Source: Micrococcaceae bacterium Sec5.1 (lineage in GTDB: Bacteria > Actinomycetota > Actinomycetes > Actinomycetales > Micrococcaceae). From it: a DNA stretch of 64,000 nucleotides. The translations under genes and the position numbers were made by a program. The DNA lies in NCBI GenBank assembly GCA_039636795.1, contig CP143430.1:930001-994000 (forward strand). The letters run 5' to 3'. Below the pieces are notes generated by a model. That model did no database searches, was not told where the DNA came from, and was given only the letters and a program-made list of their open reading frames with translations. Each line of letters starts with the position of its first letter. Position 1 is the first letter of the stretch. Below are positions 10,525 through 19,543 of this stretch, piece by piece.

Positions 10525-12198
10525 ATGCCAAAGCCAGATCTCCACGAACTGCCAGCCAGCACAGCGAGTACGACGCGGGTGCAGCCGCCTCGCGCTGCTG
10601 CCCACCAGAACGCTGTTCACCAGAACGCTGCCCGCCTCAATGTACGAAGCGGCCGCCGGGGCCCCGACTCCCTCAAGGGCACCATCCTTAAGATCGTGCT
10701 GTTGGGCCTGGTGGATGCCTTTGCTGTGTACGTGCTGATGATGCTGTTCCTGAGCCAATCGTGGGCAGCGCTGGTTGTGTCCTCACTGGTGGTCCTGGCT
10801 ATTAATTGGATCTATTTGCGCAAGGGCGGGCTGCCGGCGAAGTATCTGGCTCCGGGTGTGCTGTTCCTGCTGGTGTTCCAGGTCCTGGTGGTGTTCTTCA
10901 GCGGTTACATCGCCTTCACCAATTACGGCGACGGGCACAACAGCACCAAGGAAGACGCCATCGCGGCCATCCAGTTGACGGCTCAGAAGCGCGTCCCGGA
11001 TTCCCCCGCATACAAGGCAGCAGTGCTGACCAAGGGCGGCACGTTCTACCTGTTGTTTACGGACCCCTCCGGCAAAGCTCAGATAGGCAGCACCGAGGAG
11101 CCACTCTCTGAGGTCTCCGGGGCGGGAAAGGATTCCACCGGCAAGGCCAACTCCTTGCCTGGCTACGAAACACTGAAGTTCCAGGAGATCGTGGCCAACC
11201 AGCAGGAAATCCTGAAGATTACCGTTCCCGTTTCAGAGGATCCCGCTGATGGGACCCTGCGCACCGCGGATGGCAGCACGGCCTACCAGTTCAAGCCAGC
11301 ACTGAGCTACGACGCCGCCACCGATACCTTCACTGACAGCGAGACCGGCAAGGCCTACCGCGACAGTGGCAAGGGCGCCTTCGCGGACGCCAACGGAGAG
11401 ACGTTGGCCACCGGCTGGAAGATCGACGTCGGCATGGATAACTTCGCCCGGGCCTTCACCGATCCGAGCCTGCGCGGTCCACTCCTGGGCGTGATCCTTT
11501 GGACGTTCACCTTCTCCGTAGCGTCCGTTGCCCTGACCTTCGCCGTGGGGCTTTTCCTGGCCATCACCTTCAACCGTGAGGATCTCCGCGGCAAAAAGGT
11601 TTACCGGATCCTGATGATTTTGCCCTACGCTTTCCCGGCGTTCCTGTCCGGTTTGGTGTGGTCGGGCATCCTCAACCCCGAGTTCGGCTGGCTCAACCAG
11701 ACCCTGCTGGGCGGGGCGAACATTGGCTGGCTCACGGACCCAGTCCTGGCCAAGGTCAGTGTGCTGGTGGTCAATGTGTGGCTCGGATTCCCGTACATGT
11801 TTCTCGTTTGCACCGGGGCACTTCAATCCTTGCCAACAGAAATTGATGAGGCTGCCCGCATGGATGGAGCGTCCCCTTGGCGCGTCTTCCGCTCCATCAA
11901 GCTGCCGCTGCTGCTGGTCTCGGTGGCGCCCCTGCTGATCTCCTCCTTTGCGTTCAACTTCAACAACTTCAATGTCATCTACATGTTGACCGGCGGCGGG
12001 CCTCGCTTTGCAGACACCGATCGCGATATCGGAGCCACGGACATCCTGATCACGTTGGTCTACAAGGTGGCGTTCGGCCAAGGCACCGGTCGCGACTACG
12101 GACTGGCCAGCGCGCTCGCCATCATCATCTTCGTCATCGTGGCCACGATTTCGGCCATCAGCTTCAAGCAGACCAAAGCACTCGAGGACGTGAACTAA
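10525..12198 (+). CDS. sugar ABC transporter permease (MalF-like)
   Basis: A 557-residue inner-membrane permease. It has N-terminal membrane segments (about residues 50-75, 77-95, 108-132), a large extracytoplasmic domain of roughly 170 residues (about 133-305) comparable with the P2 loop of E. coli MalF, and then the transport core. The ATPase-docking EAA motif is EIDEAARMDGASPW at about 439-452. A P2-type loop argues for the maltose/maltodextrin subgroup. The first 50 residues are soluble and include a duplicated HQNA stretch. Overlaps the next gene by one base (TAATG). Confidence 0.92.
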   Translation: MPKPDLHELPASTASTTRVQPPRAAAHQNAVHQNAARLNVRSGRRGPDSLKGTILKIVLLGLVDAFAVYVLMMLFLSQSWAALVVSSLVVLAINWIYLRKGGLPAKYLAPGVLFLLVFQVLVVFFSGYIAFTNYGDGHNSTKEDAIAAIQLTAQKRVPDSPAYKAAVLTKGGTFYLLFTDPSGKAQIGSTEEPLSEVSGAGKDSTGKANSLPGYETLKFQEIVANQQEILKITVPVSEDPADGTLRTADGSTAYQFKPALSYDAATDTFTDSETGKAYRDSGKGAFADANGETLATGWKIDVGMDNFARAFTDPSLRGPLLGVILWTFTFSVASVALTFAVGLFLAITFNREDLRGKKVYRILMILPYAFPAFLSGLVWSGILNPEFGWLNQTLLGGANIGWLTDPVLAKVSVLVVNVWLGFPYMFLVCTGALQSLPTEIDEAARMDGASPWRVFRSIKLPLLLVSVAPLLISSFAFNFNNFNVIYMLTGGGPRFADTDRDIGATDILITLVYKVAFGQGTGRDYGLASALAIIIFVIVATISAISFKQTKALEDVN

Positions 12199-13136
12199 TG
12201 AGCGAGGCACAGGTACGCACCCTCCCCACCATTGAACAGGCTCACGTTGGCGGTCCCGCACCGTTGGTGCCAAAGCGGCGTCCCTTTGGGGTTTGGTTCA
12301 AAGACAAAGGCTGGCGGCACGCCGTCGGCATCGTAACCACCATCTTTGCCGTGTTCCCGCTGCTCTATGTTTTGTCGGCAGCACTGGACTCCAACGGCAC
12401 CTTGGTAGGCTCCAACGGTCTGTTCTCCAGGTTTGATACCGGCAACTTCACGGCGCTCTTCAACGATCCGAGCCGTCCCTTCGGGCGCTGGTTCCTCAAT
12501 ACCCTGGTGGTGGGCCTGGTGACGTCCGCCGCCACAGTCTTTCTGGGGGCGATGGCCGCCTACGCGTTCTCCCGCATGCGCTTCAAGGGCCGCCGGGTAG
12601 GACTGTTGACCCTGCTCCTGCTGCAGATGTTCCCGCAACTGCTGGCCGTCGTCGCGATCTTCCTCCTCCTCAGCGGTATCTCGCAGGTGATCCCGGCCCT
12701 GGGCCTTGGCAGCCAGCTGGGGCTCATCATGGTGTACCTGGGCGGGGCGCTGGGCGTGAACACATACCTTATGTACGGGTTCTTCAACACGGTCCCGCAG
12801 TCCCTGGACGAAGCTGCAAAGATCGATGGCGCCAGCCACATCCAGATCTTCTTCGGCATTATTCTGCGCCTGGTCACTCCCATCCTGGCGGTTGTTGGGC
12901 TGCTGGCATTCATCGGTATCTCCAGCGAGTTCGTGATCGCCAGCGTTGTCCTGACCGATCCTGACAGCCAGACACTCGCCGTCGGGCTCTATTCCTACGT
13001 GGCACAGCAGCGTTCCGAGAATTGGGGCGTCTTCGCCGCCGGCGCTGTTATCGCCGCTATCCCGGTCATGGCGCTGTTCCTCTTCCTGCAGAAGTACATC
13101 GTCAGCGGACTTACGGCCGGCTCAGTGAAAGGATGA
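12198..13136 (+). CDS. sugar ABC transporter permease (MalG-like)
   Basis: A 312-residue permease with about six membrane segments and the EAA motif SLDEAAKIDGASHIQIFF at about 202-219. The start is the ATG in TAATG that overlaps the malF-like stop; a longer upstream in-frame reading is out of register with the family. It forms the heterodimeric channel with the MalF-like protein. No ATPase gene is in the operon; the MsmK/UgpC-type ATPase at 21236-22318 is the nearest candidate to power it. Confidence 0.93.
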   Translation: MSEAQVRTLPTIEQAHVGGPAPLVPKRRPFGVWFKDKGWRHAVGIVTTIFAVFPLLYVLSAALDSNGTLVGSNGLFSRFDTGNFTALFNDPSRPFGRWFLNTLVVGLVTSAATVFLGAMAAYAFSRMRFKGRRVGLLTLLLLQMFPQLLAVVAIFLLLSGISQVIPALGLGSQLGLIMVYLGGALGVNTYLMYGFFNTVPQSLDEAAKIDGASHIQIFFGIILRLVTPILAVVGLLAFIGISSEFVIASVVLTDPDSQTLAVGLYSYVAQQRSENWGVFAAGAVIAAIPVMALFLFLQKYIVSGLTAGSVKG

Positions 13137-13138
13137 CC

Positions 13139-15094
13139 ATGACGCTTGTCATTCCACATCACGACGGATCCGCTCTTCATGTTTCGGGTCCTGCTCCCGG
13201 ACGGATTTCCCTGGGCAATATTGTTCGGCTCCGGCTGCGGGTTCCGCAGGAGTGGGGTTCCGCGTCCCGCGTTTGGGTCCGTTCCTTGCAGGACGGCGAA
13301 CCACGCTACGACGCCGCGATCCGGCTCGGCACCATTGATGGCTGGGACTGGTGGGAAGCAGCCATGCTGGTGGCCAATCCTGTGGCCAAATACCGCTTCC
13401 TCCTGGAAATCGAAGCAACCAGCCGTGTCGGAACCACGTCCGGTGCTCCCACCAGCAGCGCAAGTGGGCGGCACTACTGGAACCTCAACGCCCAAGGACT
13501 TTTCAACAGGGACGTTTCTGATTCAGCGGACTTTCGCCTGACCACATTTGCCCCGGCACCGCATTGGCTGCATCGGGCCACGATGTACCAGGTGTTTCCG
13601 GACCGCTTCGCCCGCTCTGCCCAGGCCGATGAGCACCCGCTATCGGACTGGGCTGTGGGCAGCTCGTGGGACGAGCCAGTGGTGGCTACGGGGCGGGAAA
13701 CGCCCATTCAGTTTTACGGCGGCGACCTGCCCGGAATTACGGACAAGCTGGACCATCTCCAGGAACTGGGCGTCGATGTTCTTTACCTGACGCCGTTCTT
13801 CCCTGCCCGTTCCAACCACCGCTACGACGCCTCTACCTTCGACTCCGTGGACCCTCTCCTTGGCGGGAACCAAGCGCTGGTGGAGCTGGTAGAGGCGGCG
13901 CATTCCCGGGGTATTCGTGTGATGGGCGACCTCACCGCCAATCACACTGGCGATGCACACGACTGGTTCGTGAAGGCGCTCGCCGATCCCGGCTCAGAGG
14001 AAGCGGGCTATTACTACTTCAACGAGGACCATTCGACGTACGAGTCGTGGTGGGGTGTGGCGTCGCTGCCCAAACTCAACTGGTCCTCGGATGCCCTCCG
14101 GCGGCGTTTCGTGACGGACGACGATTCAGTGGTTGGCCGCTGGCTCAAGCCGCCCTTCAACCTGGATGGCTGGAGGATAGACGTCGGCAATATGACCGGG
14201 CGCCTTGGCTCCGTGGACCTGAATCACGAGGTTTCACGGCTTATCGCGGAGCGGGTCCGTGAAATCAACCCGGATGCGGCTTTGTTGGCCGAGTCCACCT
14301 CCGACGCCGCGCCGGACTTCACGGGTGAGCACTGGCACGGTGCGATGACGTACTCCAACCTCACCCGGCCATTGTGGTCCTGGCTTGCGGGGGATGCGCC
14401 GCACGTAAACTTGTTCGGCTCGCCCCAGGCTGGGCCTAACAAGATCGAGGCCGAAGACTTCCTGGCCACGCATCAGGACCTCGTAGCCGGATTTAACTGG
14501 GGTGTGCGAAATAACACCATGAATGCGCTCAACACGCATGACACCGCACGTGCAGCGACAGTAATGATCGACGGCGGCCAGGAGGTTGGCGCTGTGCTCA
14601 CCTTCACCCTGCCCGGCATTCCCGTCTTGTTCGCGGGAGATGAGTTCGGCCTTGAAGGTTTCAATGGCGAGGACTCCAGGACGCCCATGCCGTGGGGTTG
14701 GCAGGAAGAAAAATCCGGCCGCCCGCCTGTCAAGGATCTGCTTTCCTTCTACTCTGCGCTGGGCCAGATCAGGCGTGAGCTGCCAGCCCTGACCGAAGGT
14801 GGGGTGCGCTGGATCCACGCCGAAGGAGATGCTTTGGTATTCGTGCGTGAAACGGCCGATTCCGCAGTCCTGGTCATGGCGGCCCGCGACTCGGCGCAGT
14901 TCCCCGTGGACAACGCCGTCCTTTCCACGGCTCAACTCGAATCGCTGTCCGCCGCACCGGTGCACTGCTTTGGGAACATCTCGACGAGCCGGGGGATAGG
15001 GGGCGATGTGCTTCTGTGCGCCGACGGGATTTCAGCTGGCATCTGGACCCTGCCAGGAACCGATGTTCCCACGGTGGCGGGGCCCGCTGACTAG
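13139..15094 (+). CDS. glycoside hydrolase family 13, maltodextrin glucosidase / cyclomaltodextrinase-like
   Basis: A 651-residue cytosolic GH13 enzyme. Residues 1-140 form an N-terminal beta-sandwich like that of neopullulanase/cyclomaltodextrinase and MalZ; the barrel starts at ATMYQVFPDRFARS (147-160). Catalytic residues: Asp348 in DGWRIDVGNM, Glu385 in LLAEST, Asp468 in NTHDTAR; region I is DLTANHTGD (264-272). It likely shortens imported maltodextrins or cyclodextrins. Start: ATG 13139 has AAAGGA five bases upstream, while ATG 13133 overlaps the permease stop as ATGA and is the alternative. Last gene of the operon. Confidence 0.88.
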   Translation: MTLVIPHHDGSALHVSGPAPGRISLGNIVRLRLRVPQEWGSASRVWVRSLQDGEPRYDAAIRLGTIDGWDWWEAAMLVANPVAKYRFLLEIEATSRVGTTSGAPTSSASGRHYWNLNAQGLFNRDVSDSADFRLTTFAPAPHWLHRATMYQVFPDRFARSAQADEHPLSDWAVGSSWDEPVVATGRETPIQFYGGDLPGITDKLDHLQELGVDVLYLTPFFPARSNHRYDASTFDSVDPLLGGNQALVELVEAAHSRGIRVMGDLTANHTGDAHDWFVKALADPGSEEAGYYYFNEDHSTYESWWGVASLPKLNWSSDALRRRFVTDDDSVVGRWLKPPFNLDGWRIDVGNMTGRLGSVDLNHEVSRLIAERVREINPDAALLAESTSDAAPDFTGEHWHGAMTYSNLTRPLWSWLAGDAPHVNLFGSPQAGPNKIEAEDFLATHQDLVAGFNWGVRNNTMNALNTHDTARAATVMIDGGQEVGAVLTFTLPGIPVLFAGDEFGLEGFNGEDSRTPMPWGWQEEKSGRPPVKDLLSFYSALGQIRRELPALTEGGVRWIHAEGDALVFVRETADSAVLVMAARDSAQFPVDNAVLSTAQLESLSAAPVHCFGNISTSRGIGGDVLLCADGISAGIWTLPGTDVPTVAGPAD

Positions 15095-15168
15095 ACTGGG
15101 AGCACTGAAAACTCTGCGAAGACTGCCGATTTGGCGTGTCCGCGGAGCTCATGTGTGAAGGGACCACC

Positions 15169-16635
15169 TTGTCGGACGAAACGGCTATGGCCGGAACAAC
15201 AGAGGAAAGCATCAAAGGCCGCACAGTCGGCCGCCAGGAAGCTGACCAGCAAACGGACGCGAGCCAGAGCGCCTTCTTGCAGAGCTTGGCCGCCGGACTG
15301 CGGCCAGGCCAGATCGCGGAAGATGAAGCCACCCGCACGGTCTACTCCGTAGATCAAGGGCCATTGCTGGAACGGCACTTGCCGCTCGCCGTGGTCTGGG
15401 CCGAATCCGTGGAAGACGTTCAACACATCGTTCGCACTTGTGCTGCCCACCAGGTGCCAATCGTCGCGCGTGGGGCCGGGACGGGTGTCTCGGGAGGCGC
15501 GCACGCCACCCAAGGCTGCATCGTACTCAGCCTGGAACGGATGAACCGCATCCTGGACCTCAACCCCGACGACGAGACCGCCGTCGTCGAACCTGGCGTC
15601 ATCAACGCCGACCTGAATGCCGCAGCCACCGAACACGGGCTCATGTATGCGCCGGATCCGGCGAGCTACAAGATGTCCACCATCGGTGGCAACGTAGCCA
15701 CAAACGCAGGTGGTCTGCGCTGTGCGAAGTACGGTGTGACACGGGATTCCGTGCTGGCCTTGGACGTTGTGTTGTCCAACGGATCACTGCTCCACACTGG
15801 GCACCAGACCTTCAAAGGCGTTGCCGGATACGACCTCACGGCGCTGCTGGTGGGCTCCGAAGGAACACTCGGAATCGTCGTGAGCGTGACGGTCCGCCTG
15901 AAGTACCTTCCCCGCGAAGTCCACACCATCGCGGCGTTCTACCAGGACTTCCGCAGCGCCGCCGCAGGCGTCCTGGCAGTAGGCAAAGCCCGGGTCCAGC
16001 CAGCCATCATGGAGCTCCTGGACAATGGAACACTCATACAGCTCGATGAGATGAACGGCTCAGACCTGCAAACCCGCGGCAAATCCCTGCTGCTGATCCA
16101 AACAGACGGCTTTGGAGCAGCCGCCGAGGCCGACGTCGTACGTCAAGTACTTGCCGAAGGCGGCGCCACCGTCACTACCGAAGCCAGCGAAGAAGCCGAA
16201 ATGCTCGTCGAACTACGCCGCAACAGCCGCGGCGTGGAAATGGACGACGAATTCAGGGTAGGAGAGGACATCGCTGTTCCACGCTCCCGGCTGGTGGACT
16301 TCGTCGCCGAACTCGAAGCCATGGCCGACCGCTTCCAAGTCAGCCTCAAAGTGGTGGCCCACGCCGGAGACGGAAACCTCCACCCCACCTTCTGGATGGA
16401 CCGGGTAGACCCCGCCACGGATGCCGACGCCCTGGTACGTCTCAACGCTGCCCTAGATGAATCGATCCGGGTCGGCCTCGAAATGGGTGGCACGATTACC
16501 GGCGAGCACGGCGTGGGGCAGTACAAGCTCCGATGGTTGGGACTGGAGCAACCTGAGCCCGTGCGGGAATTGCAGCGGCGGATCAAGGAGCTGTTCGATC
16601 CTGCGGGGATTCTGAATCCGGGGAAGGCTATCTAG
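15169..16635 (+). CDS. FAD-binding oxidase, GlcD-like (2-hydroxyacid / glycolate or D-lactate type)
   Basis: A vanillyl-alcohol-oxidase superfamily flavoprotein: FAD_binding_4 domain first (VVWAESVEDVQHIVRTCAAH, then IVARGAGTGVSGGA and the FAD loop MSTIGGNVATNAGGLRCAKYGVT), FAD-oxidase C-terminal domain after (VAHAGDGNLHPTFW and GTITGEHGVGQYK). Such enzymes oxidise glycolate, D-lactate or D-2-hydroxyglutarate. It lacks partner GlcE/GlcF genes here. Start is uncertain: TTG 15169 has GAAGGGA five bases upstream; ATG 15151 and GTG 15136 are in frame upstream; ATG 15187 downstream. It is followed by an 18-bp perfect palindrome. Confidence 0.85.
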   Translation: MSDETAMAGTTEESIKGRTVGRQEADQQTDASQSAFLQSLAAGLRPGQIAEDEATRTVYSVDQGPLLERHLPLAVVWAESVEDVQHIVRTCAAHQVPIVARGAGTGVSGGAHATQGCIVLSLERMNRILDLNPDDETAVVEPGVINADLNAAATEHGLMYAPDPASYKMSTIGGNVATNAGGLRCAKYGVTRDSVLALDVVLSNGSLLHTGHQTFKGVAGYDLTALLVGSEGTLGIVVSVTVRLKYLPREVHTIAAFYQDFRSAAAGVLAVGKARVQPAIMELLDNGTLIQLDEMNGSDLQTRGKSLLLIQTDGFGAAAEADVVRQVLAEGGATVTTEASEEAEMLVELRRNSRGVEMDDEFRVGEDIAVPRSRLVDFVAELEAMADRFQVSLKVVAHAGDGNLHPTFWMDRVDPATDADALVRLNAALDESIRVGLEMGGTITGEHGVGQYKLRWLGLEQPEPVRELQRRIKELFDPAGILNPGKAI

Positions 16636-16649
16636 CCGCGATTCATCCC

Positions 16650-16695
16650 CTAACGGACTATTCACCCTCGCATGCGGGGGTGAATAGTCCGTTAG
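16650..16695. repeat. long intergenic palindrome, copy 1
   Basis: CTAACGGACTATTCACCC (16650-16667) is perfectly complementary to GGGTGAATAGTCCGTTAG (16678-16695) around a 10-base loop. It begins 15 bases after the GlcD-like stop and may end its transcript. A related palindrome lies at 55830-55891; arms share TAACGGAC-W-ATTCACC and the right flank ACGGGGTT / GCGGGGTT. Confidence 0.85.
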
Positions 16696-16746
16696 ACGGG
16701 GTTCGGCCACTGTTGGCGGGCTATGCTCCGGCGTATCCTCTGCGAT

Positions 16747-17235
16747 ATGACCAACTCAACGTCTGGCGACAACACCCCCAATACCCCCGCCACTGAAGTC
16801 CTGGAGACCAACGAATGCTGGGAACTCCTCCGTGGAGTTTCCGTGGGTCGGCTTGCCGTGTGGGTGGATAATCACCCGGACATCTTTCCGGTGAATTACA
16901 AGGTGGACCACGGGACCATGGTTTTCCGCACGGGGGAGGGCACCAAGCTTCATGCCGCCCTTGGTGACGCTCCCGTTGCGATCGAGGCTGACGGTGTGGA
17001 TGCGGAAACCGGAGTGGCCTGGAGCGTGGTGGTCAAAGGGCAAGCTTCCGCCGTGAAGCTGACGCAGGATGTGCTGGATACCATTGGCCTCCTCCTGTTT
17101 CCTTGGGAAGCGGGGCAAAAGGACCAGTTCATCCGCATTGTTCCATCAGACGTATCCGGGCGCCGCTTCAAGGTGACGCCGCCCGCGACCTGGTGGACCC
17201 CGCTGGATGATGCACCAACCGCCAGGGGCGAGTAA
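16747..17235 (+). CDS. pyridoxamine-5'-phosphate-oxidase-like flavin-binding protein
   Basis: About 162 residues of the split beta-barrel flavin-reductase/PNPOx-like family (often FMN or F420 binding in actinobacteria). Signature: CWELLRGVSVGRLAVWVDNHPDIFPVNYKVDHGTMVFRTGEG, then AIEADGVDAETGVAWSVVVKGQA, and the terminal strand near ATWWTP. Start is ATG 16747; an upstream in-frame ATG at 16723 adds eight residues. Neither has a strong ribosome site; TATGCT at 16722-16727 could be a -10 giving a very short leader. Substrate unknown. Confidence 0.8.
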   Translation: MTNSTSGDNTPNTPATEVLETNECWELLRGVSVGRLAVWVDNHPDIFPVNYKVDHGTMVFRTGEGTKLHAALGDAPVAIEADGVDAETGVAWSVVVKGQASAVKLTQDVLDTIGLLLFPWEAGQKDQFIRIVPSDVSGRRFKVTPPATWWTPLDDAPTARGE

Positions 17236-17442
17236 CGCTCAACGCCGAAAGCCACTCTTGCCGGTTACTCAGGCCGTCGTACAATCAGGCGACGAACAAG
17301 TCAGGCGACGAACAACCGCGGGTCCAATGATGCCTTGAACCGCCCTCCGACGAGCTGTTTCCACCCGTGTATGCTCGGTTGGAACGCTGACCGGCGCCGG
17401 CCGGCGAATGGAGCGGACGCTGGCATGAAGGGAAGTTTGACA

Positions 17443-18126
17443 GTGGCTGAGGCGACGCCGGAAACCGGGAATGGCCGCGATGACGAGGCCCGCGCGGAAC
17501 AGGTCTACCAACTGGTGTTGGAGGGGATCGTCACGGGCACCTTCGCGCAGGGTGGGCGCCTGCGCGAACGGGAACTGTCCGACATGTACGGCGTCTCACG
17601 GATCCCGGTCCGTGAAGCCATTCAACGCCTGGAGCAGGACGGCTTCGTGGCCACCTTCCCGCGCCGCGGCGCCGTGGTCCGGCAACTCACACTCACCGAC
17701 GTCAACGAGCTCTTCGACGTTCGCCTTTGCCTGGAAACGTTCGCCGCGAGGATGGCTGCCACCCGCGTTGCCGAAGGCCATTCCGCAGGTCGGCTCGAGG
17801 AACTGATGGAAGCCTCCAATGCCGCCATCGACGAGGACCGCGCAGACGACGTCACTCTGATCAGTGCCGAGCTGCACGCCGAGATCGTGCGTCTCTCCGG
17901 CAACAGGCTGCTGATTGAGTCCGTGAAGCCGCTCTTCGGCCGCATGCGCTGGATTTTCGGATTGGCACACAACCGCAGCAACGAACTCCAACGGGACGAA
18001 CACAAAGAGCTGTGCAACGCCATCCTGAAAGGCCGGCCGGACCTGGCCTACTCACTGGCGTACACGCACATTGAGCTCGGCCGGGAACCCGTCCTGGCAG
18101 GCCTCGCGGAGACTCTGGAGCCCTGA
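17443..18126 (+). CDS. GntR family regulator, FadR/FCD subfamily
   Basis: About 227 residues. The N-terminal winged helix reads AEQVYQLVLEGIVTGTFAQG then LRERELSDMYGVSRIPVREAIQRLEQDGFV, and the C-terminal FCD ligand domain contains RLCLETFAARMAA, DEDRADD, ELHAEIVRLSGN and HKELCNAIL, with the His/Asp metal ligands typical of FCD (H in ELHAEI, H in DEHKEL). Start: GTG 17443 with AAGGGAAG seven bases upstream; ATG 17425 is an alternative. It converges with the DUF4032 gene, stops one base apart. FCD regulators usually respond to organic acids, so the GlcD-like oxidase upstream is a possible target (inference). Confidence 0.88.
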   Translation: MAEATPETGNGRDDEARAEQVYQLVLEGIVTGTFAQGGRLRERELSDMYGVSRIPVREAIQRLEQDGFVATFPRRGAVVRQLTLTDVNELFDVRLCLETFAARMAATRVAEGHSAGRLEELMEASNAAIDEDRADDVTLISAELHAEIVRLSGNRLLIESVKPLFGRMRWIFGLAHNRSNELQRDEHKELCNAILKGRPDLAYSLAYTHIELGREPVLAGLAETLEP

Positions 18127-18127
18127 G

Positions 18128-19543
18128 TTAGTCGTCCGCGTCCGGGTACTCGTCCACTTCGTCGTACCGGCCTGACTCCTCCACCTCAGCCTCAAGGATT
18201 TTGAGCATCTCGGTGTCGGGGTTCAACATGATGGCAGCCTCGTCCCTGCGGTGCTGCAACACGGTGTCCAGATAGGACTGCACGGTCTCCGCGAGCGGGA
18301 TGTAGCGATCCTGCTTCTGGCTCATGTACCAGCGGTGCTCCAGGACCTCGTGCACAACTTCGGCCGGTTCCAACTTGCCGGCAAGGTGCCGGGGAATAGA
18401 CCGCACGATCGGCTCGAAGATCTGGCTGACCCAGGCGTGGGCGCTGATTTCCTCGTCCAGGTCAGGGTTGTTGTCCGCCCTGAACTGGTCCATATCGTTC
18501 AGCAGCCGGCGGGCCTGGTTCTCCTGGGCGTCCAACCCGGTGAGGCGCAGCAAGCGCCTTTGGTGATGGCCGGCGTCGACGACTTTTGGCTGCAGCTGGA
18601 TGGTTGAACCATCCGCCGTGGTCTTGATGGCATATTCCTCGACGTCGAAGCCGAGCTCGTTGAGACGGCGGATGCGGGCTCCCACGCGCCAGCGCTCGCC
18701 GAGTTCAAAGGATTCCTTCTCCGTCAGCTCAGCCCAGAGCCTGCGGTAGCTGTCCATGATGAGTTCACTCGTGGCCACGGGATCGACCTTTTCCTCGATG
18801 AGCCCGCCGTCCAGGAGGTCCATGAGCTCACCGGCGATGTTGACGCGGGCGATCTCCAGATCGTACTCGCGCTGGCCCATGGACAGGTCAGGGTAGAGCT
18901 CGCCAGTTTCGGCATCCACGAGGTAGGCGGCAAAGGCACCGGCGTCGCGACGGAACAGCGTGTTGGAAAGAGAGACGTCGCCCCAGTAGAAGCCAATCAG
19001 GTGCAAGCGGACAAGCAGCAACGCCTGGGCATCGATGAGGCGCGTCAACGTGTCCTTGCGCAGCATCTGCGAGAAAAGTGCCCGGTAGGGCATGGAGAAT
19101 TTCAAGTGCCGGGTGACCAATACCGGGTTCAGGGGTTTGCCGTCGGCAGTGGTCCGGCCCGTGATGACTGCCACCGGCTCAACACACGGAACATCCAGGC
19201 GTGCCAGCTTCCGGAGCATGTGGTACTCGTGGCGGGCAACGTGCTCGGATGTTTCCTTGATGGCAATGACCGATCCACCCAAGTGCGCGAAACGCACGAT
19301 GTGCCGGGAAATACCGCGGGGGAGGGCAGCGAGGTTCTCGGCCGGCCAGTCCTCAAGCGCAATGTGCCAAGGCAGGTCCAATAGCTCCGGATCAGCTGCG
19401 GCGGCGGTGATGTTAAGGGACCCGATGACGCTGGCGGGCGGAGCGGTATCCTGCGCGCTGGCCGCTTCAGTCCTGGGGAGCTTGCCGATCTGCCCGTAGT
19501 CGGTCGGTTCGTCGTGCCACTGGGCTTCGTTTTGCTCGCTCAT
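18128..19543 (-). CDS. DUF4032 domain protein with kinase-like N-terminal half
   Basis: 471 residues. The N-terminal half resembles a lipopolysaccharide-kinase-like fold: an ion-pair lysine in SVIAIKETSEHVARHEYHML, a catalytic-loop-like HLIGFYWGDVSLSN and a metal-loop-like YLVDAETGEL. The C-terminal half is the DUF4032 region (VRSIPRHLAGKLEPAEVVHEVLEHRWYMSQ). Acidic tail. Function is unknown; a kinase activity is possible because key residues are retained in modified form. Its ATG overlaps the stop of the GH20 gene (ATGA), so the two are translationally coupled. Confidence 0.85.
   Translation of the reverse strand: MSEQNEAQWHDEPTDYGQIGKLPRTEAASAQDTAPPASVIGSLNITAAAADPELLDLPWHIALEDWPAENLAALPRGISRHIVRFAHLGGSVIAIKETSEHVARHEYHMLRKLARLDVPCVEPVAVITGRTTADGKPLNPVLVTRHLKFSMPYRALFSQMLRKDTLTRLIDAQALLLVRLHLIGFYWGDVSLSNTLFRRDAGAFAAYLVDAETGELYPDLSMGQREYDLEIARVNIAGELMDLLDGGLIEEKVDPVATSELIMDSYRRLWAELTEKESFELGERWRVGARIRRLNELGFDVEEYAIKTTADGSTIQLQPKVVDAGHHQRRLLRLTGLDAQENQARRLLNDMDQFRADNNPDLDEEISAHAWVSQIFEPIVRSIPRHLAGKLEPAEVVHEVLEHRWYMSQKQDRYIPLAETVQSYLDTVLQHRRDEAAIMLNPDTEMLKILEAEVEESGRYDEVDEYPDADD

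Noticed and set aside
11877..12197. N-terminal extension of the malG-like ORF
   Set aside because: It runs inside malF in another frame and has no family similarity; the TAATG overlap gives the start.
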